From contig CAIIXF020000009.1 in the NCBI GenBank assembly GCA_903813345.2, positions 38,373,759 to 38,433,758 on the forward strand: 60,000 bases of DNA, written 5' to 3'. Origin of the DNA: Owenia fusiformis (lineage: Eukaryota; Annelida; Polychaeta; Sabellida; Oweniidae). Below the pieces are notes generated by a model that ran no database searches, had not been told where the DNA came from, and was given only the letters and a program-made list of their open reading frames with translations. A program made the translations under genes and the position numbers. Positions 37,061-47,333 of the stretch are shown piece after piece (the first letter of the stretch is position 1; each line of letters begins with the position of its first letter).

Positions 37061-37920
37061 TTAGTCACATGTGAAAGTGACCAAAATTTTTAAAAACTAC
37101 TCAGAATCGCCCAGAATTTAAGTTTATTAGTGTGAAACATATTTTGGACGGAGGCAAAAAGGGGAATTTTCATGAACAAATTTAATGTTTTTGCTGAATC
37201 AGCAGTTTTCGCTTTTTACCCCCCAAACCACTGATTTTGACGATATTTGGCTACAATTTTGTCCTTAGTGACCCCTAAATGTCATTTGTTGTCGTAAATG
37301 GGGAAGCCAAGGAGTTGCTATTCATCATAAAGATTGAATTTTCCATCTTATGGTTTCCAGTATAGAAAGAAGGTACATATCGGGGGTGCAGTCAGAAATT
37401 GGTGAGTTAAGTGTCAATTTTTGATGTATTTGTCACTCTGAATGACTACATTCGAGCTAAAAAATATCTCAAAAGTCCCAATTCTCTAGGCCAGAGTCAA
37501 AACTGATCAAATTTGTCATCATTTTTCAAATCAGGAGGTTGTTGAATGGAATAATGTATGAAAAAGTGATGATTTTAGTAAGATTTTGCCAAAAAGTCGG
37601 CCAAATCTGTCCAATTTTCTGGTTCACGGTTCAGTGATTTTGGCTAAAAATCGCAATATGCAATAAAATACTCAATTTCTTGACATGATACTGAAAAATG
37701 TCACCATCAGGCAGTGGATTTCATGATGTAAATGAAAAACTAGTCAAATTTAAAGGAAAACCATTGGGTTCTTGGAAAAATGACCCCAGGGGTAATGAAG
37801 TAGCCATATTTTTCATAATTGCTGTCAGAATATTCTTAAACTGCACAAAACTACTTGAAAAACTCTAGTAAATTGGAAAAACGCAATTTAAAGCCAGAAA
37901 TCATCCAACCATGTGGCTAT

Positions 37921-38389
37921 TAGGCCAAAATGCCCTAATACGTCACTTCCGCTGAATAGAAAAAAGTAGTATTCAAAAATAAATGTAGTCCCAACACAAT
38001 TGTGATCATGACGAGTCAGTAAGCTAGTATGTAGGCACAGTTGTAATCTTTTTGCAACGGCAACATGCCATTTCTTCTGAAAATGCGTTTATTTGGGTTA
38101 TCTGAAGGAAAATTTCGAGTCAAGTGGCGTATTAATTTTGCCTTCATTTTTGTGAATTTCAATTTGTGTCTGCAGAGAGAGGGGGTAGTGTCACAATTGA
38201 CCAATTATTTCAAAAAGTAGATGATTGGCCCCTATTGAGTTTAGTGTCAAGATGTAGCTTAGACATAGCTTTAGAACCTCAGATAGGCCAGTGAGGCCAC
38301 ATAAATCCATAACTCGAGATAAAAAGTCAGGCGTTTGCCCTTTTGCCCATTGACTAGTATGGTGACGTGAATTAGGGCAGTTTTGCCTA
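37921..38389 (+). repeat. Terminal direct repeat, right copy
   Basis: Counterpart of 36592-37060. The near-identity of the two copies implies recent insertion or gene conversion, whereas the surrounding element is clearly diverged. Confidence 0.95.
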
Positions 38390-39214
38390 AGCTCATGAAG
38401 AAATTGTCAAGATGGTCGCTGAATTCAAAATGGCCTTTTTTACTAGAAGAGCACCAATGCACTATAATTCTTTATATCACACTTTTGAACCAATCAATTT
38501 TATTGAAGCATCAGCCATCTTCGTTTGCAATGCAACATCATCGGTTGTGGTCCAAAAATTGTCACCCAATTTTTATTTTTGATAACTTTAGTACTTAAAT
38601 TATTTATTTATTTGCCTAAATTGTATAGGCTGATGTCTCAAGGGAATATGCCATCTCTTTAACATATGGCTTCTCAATTAAAAATAACCACCACTTTTTT
38701 CCAGATGACAGATTTTATTCAAATTTTATATGTCCTGATGCCTCAGAAAAGGACCTCCTTTTGCTTGAGAATAAATTTCCAAGATGGTTGCTAAATTCAA
38801 AATGGCTGCTAATCTTCATGAAAAAATATAATTTAAATGGATTTGGTCCTTTTATAGGCTAATAACTTATGGGGAATAGAACCTCTGCTCAAAAAGGAAT
38901 TTCTAAGATGGATGCTGAATTCAAAATAGCCTCCACTTTATTTGTATAAAATATAAGTGAAATACCAGATTTCAGAATTTGTAATATGGTATCATGTCAT
39001 GGGCATAGAGTTTGCCAAAAGGAGACAATTCCCCTACCTGGTTATTTCTATCATATAAATTGTATTGTTCAAAATGATGAGTGATTTAATAAAATATATC
39101 TTGTTTGGTGGGATTGACTTCTCCGGGAAGTTGCTATATTTCTAGTTTAGTTATGAAGGTTACATACATGTATAGTGGGCACTGATTTAATGCTGTGACA
39201 ATATACAATTTCAG

Positions 39215-39244
39215 GGAACTGCTTATGAAGTTATCAGAATCAAG
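39215..39244 (+). CDS. Non-collagenous exon 12, 30 bp
   Basis: Ten codons, GTAYEVIRIK, phase 0, acceptor caatttcag, donor gttagt. It starts with Gly like its neighbours. EVIRIK echoes the AEVITLNMK end of exon 11 and the VQEIR end of exon 13. Short and with a modest donor, so less certain than the collagen exons. Confidence 0.55.
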
Positions 39245-40134
39245 GTTAGTTGAATAAGAATAGGCATGATTGTTGAAATTACATACAAAATGGCATGGTT
39301 CCTTCAGTCAGTTTATGTCTACATGATAAGCATGGCTTAGAGATACATTCTCCAAAATAAGCATGTTTTATTTGCCGTTTATAGAAAATATTGGAGACAT
39401 CATTAATATTGAATTAACCATGGGGTTAAAATCCCATGAATTAAATGAAGGATTAGCATGGTTGGTTGAATTAATCGAAGAATGAGTAGTATAGTTAAAA
39501 TTACTCAATGATATATGCATGGTTTAATGGACTAATAAAATATTTAGCATGGTTAATGAAATAGGTGAGAGAATTGTCTTCAAATTCTTTGAAACAGGCT
39601 GTGATTATCCCTGAACATGTCATATAAGGGGAAGGAGCCTGCCATAAGCATGTATATTGGATTTTAAATGGCTCTGCTGTATGATTTAATGTCACATTGT
39701 TTGTGACTAGGAAAAAACAATGAGAATATTAGGTCCAGGTGCTTCCAGATTGGCTTTTAAATGCATGTTAAATCCTGATGTCCTTCTCAAGTCCATTCTT
39801 TAGACGACTGACTGTCCAGCTTAGCCATGGCAGGATTACCAGATACAGTCTTATGGATTTGCCTACATATTTTCCATAAAACCATCTCTCTTGCACGATG
39901 AGCACTAAGTGAATACTTACCCTTCAAGATAATACAGGGACACATACTCATCTGAGGTGTTCTTTCAAACACCACAAAGTTGCACTAACATAAGTATCCT
40001 GCTGCATGTTTACAGATGACAGAATTCAAACAGCAATTGCAGTTAGAGTAGACATGTGTTATTTATGCATGTTAAACCATTCCTTCAAGTTTGTGCATGA
40101 CTAATGTTTAGCCCTTGCATGTTGCATGTTTCAG

Positions 40135-40215
40135 GGTGAAAGGGGCCCAACAGGAATACCAGGAACTTTACCTGGGAATGAGAATGACTGGATACAAAAA
40201 GTGCAGGAAATTAGG
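40135..40215 (+). CDS. Exon 13: short collagen run then NC tail
   Basis: 81 bp, phase 0. It starts GERGPTGIPGTLPG, returning to the triple-helical pattern with one extra residue (GTLPG), then leaves it again with NENDWIQKVQEIR. The tail is amphipathic and could form a short helix. Acceptor catgtttcag, donor gtgaga. The next exon resumes perfect triplets, so this marks the end of the first NC segment. Confidence 0.85.
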
Positions 40216-40484
40216 GTGAGATACAATAAAACATGTACAATACATGTAAACACAGTAAATAAAGGAGAATAATGGAACAGTTCCATTTATTGTTCCACTG
40301 ATTTCTCATACAGCACAGAATCAGTTATTGAAATTATATTTATTCACAATAATTTTATTTATTTATTGTAAAATCAATCTTGTTTATATTGTATGCTTTT
40401 ACAAAAGTACAAAACATTGTTTCAAGTCATATACTTTATAGTACTAAACAAATTTTTTAAAAAGGCCTTAGTTAAGCTTTAATT

Positions 40485-40803
40485 TTAAGAACCCCTTTCA
40501 AAAATGGATTCTAGCCATACTATCCAAAGGAATCTAGTTGATGAGATTCGACCAATTTGAGTTCTTCTGAGAAAATGAGGATTTCAGCAAGGGTGCATTG
40601 ACTTTACATGGTGACATACCTGATGGTATCCCCATGCTAAGTCAATGGTCAATGGTGTATGTCCCCATTTTGAGTCTATGCACCCTTGCTAAAATCCTCA
40701 TTTTCTCAGAACTCAAGTTGATCGAGTCTCAACAAGAAGATTCATGGTCTGGTGGATAGTATTGCTAGAATCCATTTTCAAAAGTAAGAATAGGGGTTCT
40801 TAA
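40485..40803. mobile_element. Palindromic element flanked by TTAA
   Basis: The left end 'taagaacccctttcaaaaat' plus 'ggattctagc' pairs with 'gctagaatccattttcaaaa' plus 'ggggttctta' at the right. The arms stay complementary inwards ('gaaaatgaggatttcagcaa' against 'ttgctaaaatcctcattttc'; 'gggtgca...' against 'tgcaccc'). TTAA lies at both outer ends (40485-40488, 40800-40803), the target site of piggyBac-type elements. Nearly the whole 319 bp folds on itself. It ends about 100 bp before exon 14. Confidence 0.9.
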
Positions 40804-40909
40804 ACAGGACATTGGGCTTGCTTTGGGGAACTTTTTGTTGGTACTAATATATATATATCACTGTTTGACAACATGTTTAATCCAATCCTATATAAATCCT
40901 TTATTGCAG

Positions 40910-41008
40910 GGAGACCCAGGACCTCCTGGTCGTGCTGGTCCCCCAGGTCCTCCAGGTGGTGCAGGTCTGCCAGGCTATGATGGAGCAGCAGGACCTCCTG
41001 GTGAAACA
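40910..41008 (+). CDS. Collagen exon 14, 99 bp, Pro-rich
   Basis: Eleven perfect triplets, GDPGPPGRAGPPG through GLPGYDGAAGPPGET, phase 0, acceptor ttattgcag, donor gtaagt. High in GPP, so thermally stable once prolines are hydroxylated. A minus-strand ORF over it is a shadow. Confidence 0.96.
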
Positions 41009-41061
41009 GTAAGTCATTTGAGAGAACATGAGCTTGTTGTACTTGTAAATACACTAAATTA

Positions 41062-41976
41062 TCCCAACGAACGAAGTTCGGTAGGGATATAGTGTAGCCC
41101 CCCGTCCGTCAGTCAGTCCGTCCGTCCGTCCGTCCGTCCGTCCGTCCGTCCGTCCGTCCGTCTGTATAATCTACCTATATGATGTAGATATCCAAATGTT
41201 GGTCTGAATTTATCTTTGTGGAAAGATTGTATGCTTCAGTTGCTCTTTAACAAAACATGTGGGACAGTGTATCTATATATTACAAGATGTCCGTCCGGAA
41301 GATAACTCGAATACTAGTAGACTTCATATTTAGTGGAAAGATGTATATTGGTGAATAGTTTTACGCAAAAAAAATTTTTTCAAGATGGCCGCCGCTTTAA
41401 AAATGACGGGACTTTTTCGCAAAAATCATAAATTTTTCATTCTAAACCAAAGTAATTAATATTATTGTTTGAAATTTTGGTAGTATATTCACAAAATTTA
41501 TCTATTTCACATATATTCCGTGTTTTTCATCCTGACCCCCAGGGGCCGTGTATGGGGGGTCAGGAAAACAGAAATTTTTGCTAATTTTTAGATCTTTCTG
41601 AAGTATAGCTTTATTATACTCAAATGAAAGGCAATTAAGAGTAGATTACAAATATTGTATCTTTTTTCTGATTCGAGCCTCGTAAAATTCAAAATGGCCG
41701 TCTTATGTACGATTTCGCAATAATTTTTCGATCCCTTCAAAGTATGGCTATATTATACTCAAATTGAAGGATTTTCGGAGTAGATCACAATTATGCTATT
41801 ATTTTTCAGATTTGTACCTCAGAAAATTCAAGATGGCTGCTTTGCAGGAATTCGCAATTCTAAAATCTAATTTTTTCCAATTTTAACCAAAGTAATGAGT
41901 ATAATTGATTGGAATTCGGTAATTGATATTTTGTTCGTTGGGATTTGCTACTCCGCGGAGTTGCCGTTATCTAGTT
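41062..41976. mobile_element. Inverted-repeat element, full copy of the 36367 family
   Basis: The ends 'tcccaacgaac' (41062-41072) and 'gttcgttggga' (41933-41943) are perfect inverted copies, followed by the shared tail 'actccgcggagttgcc' to 'ctagtt'. Next to the left end is the (GTCC)n tract. The interior carries 'aagatggccgccgc', 'caaaatggccgtc' and 'caagatggctgct' words. A truncated relative lies at 55158. Confidence 0.85.
41103..41163 (+). repeat. GTCC microsatellite
   Basis: About 15 tandem tetranucleotides (gtccgtccgtcc..., with gtcagtcagtcc near the start), part of the repeat element at 41062. Confidence 0.97.
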
Positions 41977-42110
41977 CAGAATCAAACTGCACTTTTTCAA
42001 TGACAACCCATTCTGATATTATATGTTTTTGCTCAAGGACCATACACAGAATGAGCATTCATTCAATACTTGTGTTAACATTTACACTGTATTATACCTT
42101 TTCATTGCAG

Positions 42111-42137
42111 GGTCCAATTGGTCCACCAGGACAAACG
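42111..42137 (+). CDS. Collagen exon 15, 27 bp
   Basis: Three triplets, GPIGPPGQT, phase 0, acceptor tttcattgcag, donor gtaact. 27-bp exons are frequent in non-fibrillar collagen genes. Confidence 0.88.
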
Positions 42138-42361
42138 GTAACTACTACATCAAGACTTTCTTTACTTAAATGCTTTAATTCTTCATTCCTAAGTAGTCTT
42201 TTGTAAACTTCAATAAGTGGCATTTGCAATAAAATAGAAATACAAGATGTCTTAGGCCTGTAACTCTACTACCATCTTATTTTATTTAAACAATTTTGCT
42301 CCCTATTGGAGAGCAATATGTATTGTTAATTTGCCAGTTAATTCATTGCCTTTCATTTCAG

Positions 42362-42397
42362 GGAAAACCAGGGAAACCAGGAATTCAAGGACCACCC
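42362..42397 (+). CDS. Collagen exon 16, 36 bp
   Basis: Four triplets, GKPGKPGIQGPP, phase 0, acceptor cctttcatttcag, donor gtaagt. Followed by a 355-bp intron with nothing recognised. Confidence 0.91.
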
Positions 42398-42752
42398 GTA
42401 AGTATAGATTTATTTATGAAGAATAAGATTTAGATAGTGGTTATAAAGTGAGCGTGGTTGATGATTTGAATTCATTATTATCATTAATATAATGATCATT
42501 TGCTCACTGACAAATATGCAAGCAGTGTTAAAATGAATGTGATACCAGCACTCATGATTTACTGTTTTCATGAATGATATAAATGCACTCATACACAATT
42601 GACATAGAATTACATTATTTCAGTAATACCTTTGTAGAGTGACCATCTTTATTGTTGGAAAAGGTAATACTATAAGGTAGACCTCCAATCATGTTACTTT
42701 TGTATTAACATTGGCTTTACTTTATCATTTGTTCACATCCATATGAATATAG

Positions 42753-43406
42753 GGTAGAGATGGTTACAATGGTTTAGATGGATACCCTGGTAAACCAGGC
42801 CAGAAGGGGGACAAAGGGGAGACAGGTAAAATTGGTCCTATGGGAGACCATGGCAAACCTGGGCTCCCTGGAATGAAAGGAAATCTAGGACGACATGGTA
42901 TGGATGGAATTAAAGGTGAAACAGGAAGAGACGGAATGAAAGGAGAACCAGGATTAGATGGTAACCAGATTACAGGCATCAAGGGTGAGAAGGGAAGTCC
43001 TGGATTGTGTGATCAACCTTGCATTGATGGCCTCCCAGGGGTAGATGGAAATGATGGACAAGACGGTCAGCCAGGTGTAAAGGGAGAACAAGGACGAGAT
43101 GGTTTACCAGGAGAAATGGGTCCTAAAGGAGACAGAGGAATAAATGGTTTACCTGGGGTTTTGGGTCCTAAAGGAGACAGGGGCCCTAAGGGTGAACAAG
43201 GCTTTGAAGGTGCCCCTGGTTTAGATGGACTAAATGGTGTAAAAGGCAGTATGGGAACATGTGATAGTGTATGTAAAGATGGGCGTAATGGAGAACCTGG
43301 TAGAGATGGAGAGAAAGGAGAACCAGGGCTGGATGGTTTAGATGGACAGAAGGGCAGTAAAGGAGAGATGGGATACAGTGGAAGTCCAGGATTTGCAGGA
43401 ATTAAA
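42753..43406 (+). CDS. Collagen exon 17, 654 bp, with two Cys-pair interruptions
   Basis: 218 codons in one exon, phase 0, acceptor gaatatag, donor gtgagc. Almost all is Gly-X-Y with many KGD, KGE and RGD-order charged triplets (KGEPG, KGEKG, KGDRG) that stabilise triple helices. Three breaks: NQIT between Gly residues near residue 74, LCDQPCID near residue 87 and TCDSVCKD near residue 171. The last two align as x-C-D-x-x-C-x-D, are both 8 residues long and are separated by 25 triplets. The Cys could form intrachain or interchain disulfides that staple the three chains. No integrin GFOGER-type motif seen. The exon is far longer than its neighbours, as if introns had been lost or it had duplicated internally (GPKGDRG occurs twice nearby). 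Confidence 0.97.
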
Positions 43407-43818
43407 GTGAGCTTGTGTTTTGTAGGTCATTGTCGCATGATGGCTGTGACTTTGAGCATGGTATTGACATCAGCAGCATGGTATTGACATCGGCAGCATG
43501 GTGTATCAACATCTGGAGCATGCTAATGACATTGATGTCATGGTTGCTACTCAGCATGGATCAAACCACAGTATTAATTGATCAATATGTTCTTGTTTCA
43601 GTCTCATGCATGGCACTACGTATATCTTCAGTCTAGTCTGGTATTTTTCTAGGATTGCACAAAGCCTCTTTATGGCCTCACTTAACCTTCACCTTTCTGC
43701 CTGCATCTGTCATTTCAGCACATAGTTCAACTTTTAGTATACTCTTGTAGTATTGAGACATCAGCACTTTTACCTCCTTGATGATCTCATCATGTTTGTT
43801 CATTTATTCAGCACTTAA

Positions 43819-43920
43819 ACATTCTTTATGTGATCTTTGCAAACACATTCTTTTTGTGATCTTTGCAAACACATTCTTTATGTGATCTTGGCAAACACAT
43901 TCTTTATGTGATCTTGGCAC
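43819..43920 (+). repeat. Short tandem repeat, 26-bp unit, 4 copies
   Basis: 'acattctttatgtgatcttt' plus 'gcaaac' begins at 43819, 43845, 43871 and 43897 with few changes. Confidence 0.92.
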
Positions 43921-44403
43921 TCTGTGTATATATTTCTCTGCTGCATCTCTCTACACTTGTATTTCAGCACTCTGCATTTTGCCAATGCACTTTGCATCTC
44001 CTCTGTGTTTTATCTCACTACATGTACTTTGCATATTTGCTCTTGTTTTGTAACTATATCCTTAGATTTGTATCTTGATACACCTGTCTTGTTGTTTGAC
44101 ACTTATAGAAATGTATTTTTCTTGAATGACACTTGTGGAAATGTGCATTTTTCGAATTCCACTTGTGGAAATGTGCATTCTGTGTGGAAGATTGTAGCTG
44201 CATTCTGTACATATAGTGAACACCTGTTTAAGTTGAACACCTTGCAACAAAAATATCCAGAATGTGTATTCAAAAGAAAACTATTTACATGTTAGCCATG
44301 GAAAATATTTGCAGCTGTGTTAAACTTAAAGGTTTTTACTTCACACGCTTGTACAAATAATTCTCTGACTTTACATATGATATGATTATATGTTTTATTG
44401 CAG

Positions 44404-44460
44404 ATCCACTTGTATGCAAGATTCATAGTCCCCTCAATGAGAACATCACTATGGAGAGTT
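44404..44460 (+). CDS. Candidate non-collagenous exon, 57 bp (uncertain)
   Basis: Strong acceptor (tatgttttattgcag) and donor gttagt enclose 19 open codons in phase 0, IHLYARFIVPSMRTSLWRV. If real it would place a basic/hydrophobic NC insert between exons 17 and 18. It fits the phase-0 pattern but has no homologous motif beyond a loose SMR. The donor is preceded by GTT rather than AG. It may be an alternative exon or chance; it is not counted among the 30. Confidence 0.28.
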
Positions 44461-44673
44461 GTTAGTCAAACCATTCAGTTCATCACATATCCTCTTGTAG
44501 TATTATGGTAGTGGCCTGAAGATCTGATCTTGCATTTACCTTGTGGTACTATGTCATTTGGATTAAGTAGTGACCTAACATGATGTTTACAAGTTTAAAG
44601 TTCTTACGTGGTATCAGGTCTTATTCTCTATATTGTCTCAAACCATTCTTAATTTCTGTGGTAGTTCTTTTTA

Positions 44674-46115
44674 TGTCCCCACCACATAGTGTGGGGCCAT
44701 ATTGTCGGCCTAGGCGCGTCCGTCTGTCCGTCTGTCTGTCCGTACGTCCGGCAGTTTTCTCCAAAACCGCTACAGATATCACCTTCAAATTTTCAGGGAT
44801 AACTTATGAGTGCATACAGATGTGGATGAAAAAAAATTAACTCGATACCTACTTCCTGTCGGCCATTTTGAAGTCGAATGCTAAAATCCTTGTCTGCAAA
44901 CTTTAAGAAAAACTGCTTCACAGTTGCTTTTAAAACTTTAACATCTTGTTCAGCTCACTTCATTCTAGATCTGATTAGGTTTTGGACCTGCTAGCTCAGT
45001 CATGTCAGCCATTTTGAATGTCTTAAGAAAAGTTAGCGCGCGATAATACTTTGTATCATATTGAATGGTGTTTTTGAGTTTTCATACTTTAACTATTTAG
45101 TAGCTTTATAAATAATTTCAGATGTACTTTGCTGTAAAAGCCTACTTTATTGTTAACAGTAGTTATATGTGATAATTTTGTAAAAAGAAATCAGCAAAAA
45201 CTCATAAGGACTTTTTTATTGTCGGCCATTTTGGATTTTTCGGTCCTAAAATCTTGTCTGTGAAGTCTTGTCTGCGCGTTTTCAGGTGAACCGTTTGGTG
45301 GATCAATTTCAAATTTTCAGGGATGATTCTTAGTATAAAAATCTAGATCTCATTAGTTTTTTGGCATTCTGGGTAAATGTCAAGGCAGCCATTTTGGATT
45401 TTCCGTCCTAAAATCTTGTCTGTAAAGTCTTGTCTACTCGTTTTCAGGTGAACTGTTTCGTAGATCAATTTCAAATTTTCAGGAATGATTCTTAGTATGA
45501 AAATCTAGAACTGATTAGTTTTTTTGCATTCTGGGTAAATGTCAAGGCAGCCATTTTGGATTTTCCGTCTTAAAATCTTGCCTGTAAAGTCTTGTAAAGT
45601 TTGATAGATCAATTTCAAATTTTCAGGGATGATTCTTTGTATGAAAATCTACATCTGATTACTTTTTTTGCATTCTGCGTAAATGTTAAGGCAGCCATTT
45701 TGGATTTTCTATCCTAAAATCTTGTCTGTAAAGTCTTGTCTACCCGTTTTCAGGTGAACCGTTTGGTAGATCAATTTCATATTTTCAGGGATGATTCTTA
45801 GTATGAAAATCTACAAACAGATTAGTTTTTTGACATTCTTGGTAAATGTCAAGGCAGCCATTTTGGATTTTCCATCCTGAAATCTTGTCTGTAAAGTCTT
45901 GTTTACATGTTTTCTGGTTAACTGTGTGACGGATCAATTTCAAATTTTCAGGGGTGGTTCTTAGTATGAAAATCTAGAACTGACTAAATTTTTATCATTC
46001 TGGGTAAATTTTAAGGTGGCCACTTTGGATTTTCCGTCCTCAAATTGTGTTGGTAAAGTCTTGTCTACTCATTTTCAGGATAACCATTTCACGGGATCAC
46101 CACTTGGTGGGGACA
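44674..46115. mobile_element. 1.4-kb inverted-repeat element with internal tandem repeats
   Basis: The ends 'tgtccccaccacatagtg' (44674) and 'cacttggtggggaca' (46101-46115) are inverted copies. Just inside the left end is a 'cgtccgtctgtccgtctgtc' tract, as in the 41062 family, so the two families share a design. The interior is made of roughly 145-165 bp repeats containing 'ggcagccattttggattttc', 'aaatcttgtctgtaaagtc' and 'gatcaatttcaaattttcag' (repeat starts near 45385, 45547, 45691, 45854). No ORF of transposase length. Confidence 0.85.
45230..46080 (+). repeat. Internal tandem repeats of the 44674 element
   Basis: About five diverged copies of a roughly 160-bp unit with fixed landmarks: 'gcagccattttggattttc', 'tctgtaaagtcttgtcta', 'caatttcaaattttcaggga' and 'gattcttagtatgaaaatct'. 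Confidence 0.88.
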
Positions 46116-46886
46116 TTTTGTACACATTTGTGTTCTTGTATATATATATAGATTTCTTGATAATTCTACAATTCTGTTTATTCTATTTCTTGTTGATTCT
46201 ACTCTTTCCCACTCTATTTTGTATTTCAATGGTTGTCATGGCATTTCACTATGTATCTATATTTCAATAAACTTGACTTGGTCAAATTATCCTTTCAGTA
46301 TACTTGAACTATTTATCAACTTCGGCATCTGCCACCTATTCATTTGGGTTCACTTTTCTTCTACTAATCTTTTCTGTATTTAGTTCATCGTTCCCCTTGC
46401 CAGTTCATTTTCCTTTTATATATGAGGTGGGTCTGAAACCTCTTCCTTTGAATACATAAAATATTGGTCTGGTCCTGATATGTGACTCTGTGAAGCTACT
46501 CAGTCAGATAGTCATACTATGAGAGTTAGAGCATAATTATCTCCAACTTCACTTTTAGGCATATGCTGCTGAAATAAGTTCATGACAAATGTAACTGTGT
46601 TACATTAGACTGCCCTTCACTCTTGCTTTTAGTTATTAATTGATTCAGAAGAATGGACAGCTTAGAAGCTTCTAGAGACAGAAAAACTTTGTAGAACTGA
46701 CATTATCCAAGATATATAAATTATAATTTTAATGTATGAACATGTATTTTGAATATGTTCCTCAATTGTTCAAATAATTTATTGTCATATTTCATTAGAC
46801 AAGCTTACAACATTTCTATGTTTAATTTCTAATTTTAATATTTAGATAAAGGAATTAATCAAAAATTATTGTTTTATTGCTATTAG

Positions 46887-47000
46887 GGAGAACCGGGGTA
46901 TAAAGGAGAAAAGGGTTCAAGTGGAGATTTCTCTGGGAATACCTTCCCTGCAGGGTTCATTGAAGGACCTCCTGGTCCTCCTGGACCACCTGGACAAAAG
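46887..47000 (+). CDS. Collagen exon 18, 114 bp, interrupted
   Basis: 38 codons, phase 0, acceptor attgctattag, donor gtagca. GEPGYKGEKGSSG is followed by a broken stretch, DFSGNTFPAGFIEG, and then GPPGPPGPPGQK. The break keeps Gly but at irregular spacing and is more hydrophobic, suggesting a flexible hinge before a very stable GPP run. Confidence 0.93.
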
Positions 47001-47252
47001 GTAGCAAGGCTAAGTCTACCCCTGCACGAATTGTTGATTGTGGAATGACTTATTATGTAGTTGCATAGTCTGCATGCTTGGTTAGTTCATGTTACAGGAA
47101 TCAGTTTTATTGACTGGTTCCTGACTGTTCAAAAAAGAAATTCAACTTCAAAGTTATAAGATTTGACTAAGAAGAGTTGAATTTCTTCCATAAGGCAATG
47201 GGTTGAAAATAAAGAAATTGCATGACTGAACATTTTACCAATATACCCCCAG

Positions 47253-47333
47253 GGAGAGCCAGGTGAATGCAAAGATGGTGAACCTGGACCCACTTATCCT
47301 CGTACAATTGACAGAGGACCCTCAAATAAAAGT
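47253..47333 (+). CDS. Exon 19: Cys-bearing collagen end leading to NC module
   Basis: 27 codons, phase 0, acceptor ataccccccag, donor gtaagt. It begins GEPGECKDGEPG, where CKDG echoes the second Cys break of exon 17, then leaves the repeat with PTYPRTIDRGPSNKS. NKS is an N-glycosylation sequon. It joins directly to the polybasic exon 20. Confidence 0.91.

Larger units (their letters stand above)
36589..38390. mobile_element. 1.8-kb non-autonomous element with 469-bp terminal direct repeats
   Basis: Flanked on both sides by GCTCATGAA (36580-36588 and 38391-38399), a 9-bp target duplication. The ends are near-identical direct repeats of 469 bp (36592-37060 and 37921-38389), and each repeat itself begins 'taggccaaaatgccctaat' and ends with an inverted relative, 'attagggcagttttgccta'. 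The 860-bp middle has no ORF of note. Equal repeats in the same orientation suggest either an LTR-like/TRIM element or two copies of one fold-back element moving as a composite. The lack of TG...CA ends and the inverted termini favour a DNA-type element. Confidence 0.85.
36367..39147. mobile_element. Old inverted-repeat element, split by a later insertion
   Basis: The ends 'tcccaccaaacaa' (36367-36379) and 'ttgtttggtggga' (39101-39113) are perfect inverted copies. The tail 'ttctccgggaagttgct' to 'ctagtt' (39117-39147) matches the tail of the 41062 element ('actccgcggagttgcc' to 'ctagtt'). The interior repeats 'ttcaaaatggctgcc'-like words (36541, 38422, 38800, 38920). Without the 1.8-kb insertion it would be about 0.97 kb, close to the 41062 copy. 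No transposase ORF. Confidence 0.82.
35974..39214. other. Intron 11, occupied by nested elements
   Basis: 3.2 kb. Most of it is the old inverted-repeat element 36367-39147, itself interrupted by the 1.8-kb insertion at 36589-38390. The remaining flanks are AT-rich with no exon recognised. Confidence 0.8.
41009..42110. other. Intron 14, mostly one repeat element
   Basis: 1.1 kb, of which 41062-41976 is the inverted-repeat element with a GTCC microsatellite. The remaining 130 bp before exon 15 contain the branch and pyrimidine tract (accttttcattgcag). Confidence 0.85.
43407..46886. other. Intron 17
   Basis: 3.5 kb with small tandem duplications (43457-43510, unit about 26 bp; 43819-43920, 26 bp x 4; 44100-44185, about 32 bp x 2-3), a candidate exon at 44404 and the large inverted-repeat element 44674-46115. 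No collagen exon between. Confidence 0.75.

Noticed and set aside
36687-38204. Two identical 62-codon minus-strand ORFs
   Set aside because: Their identity is explained by the 469-bp terminal direct repeats; there is no sign of coding selection.
40800-41054. Minus-strand ORF rich in His/Leu/Asp
   Set aside because: Antisense shadow of collagen exon 14.
42764-42982. Minus-strand Pro/Ser-rich ORF
   Set aside because: Antisense shadow of the repeat in collagen exon 17.
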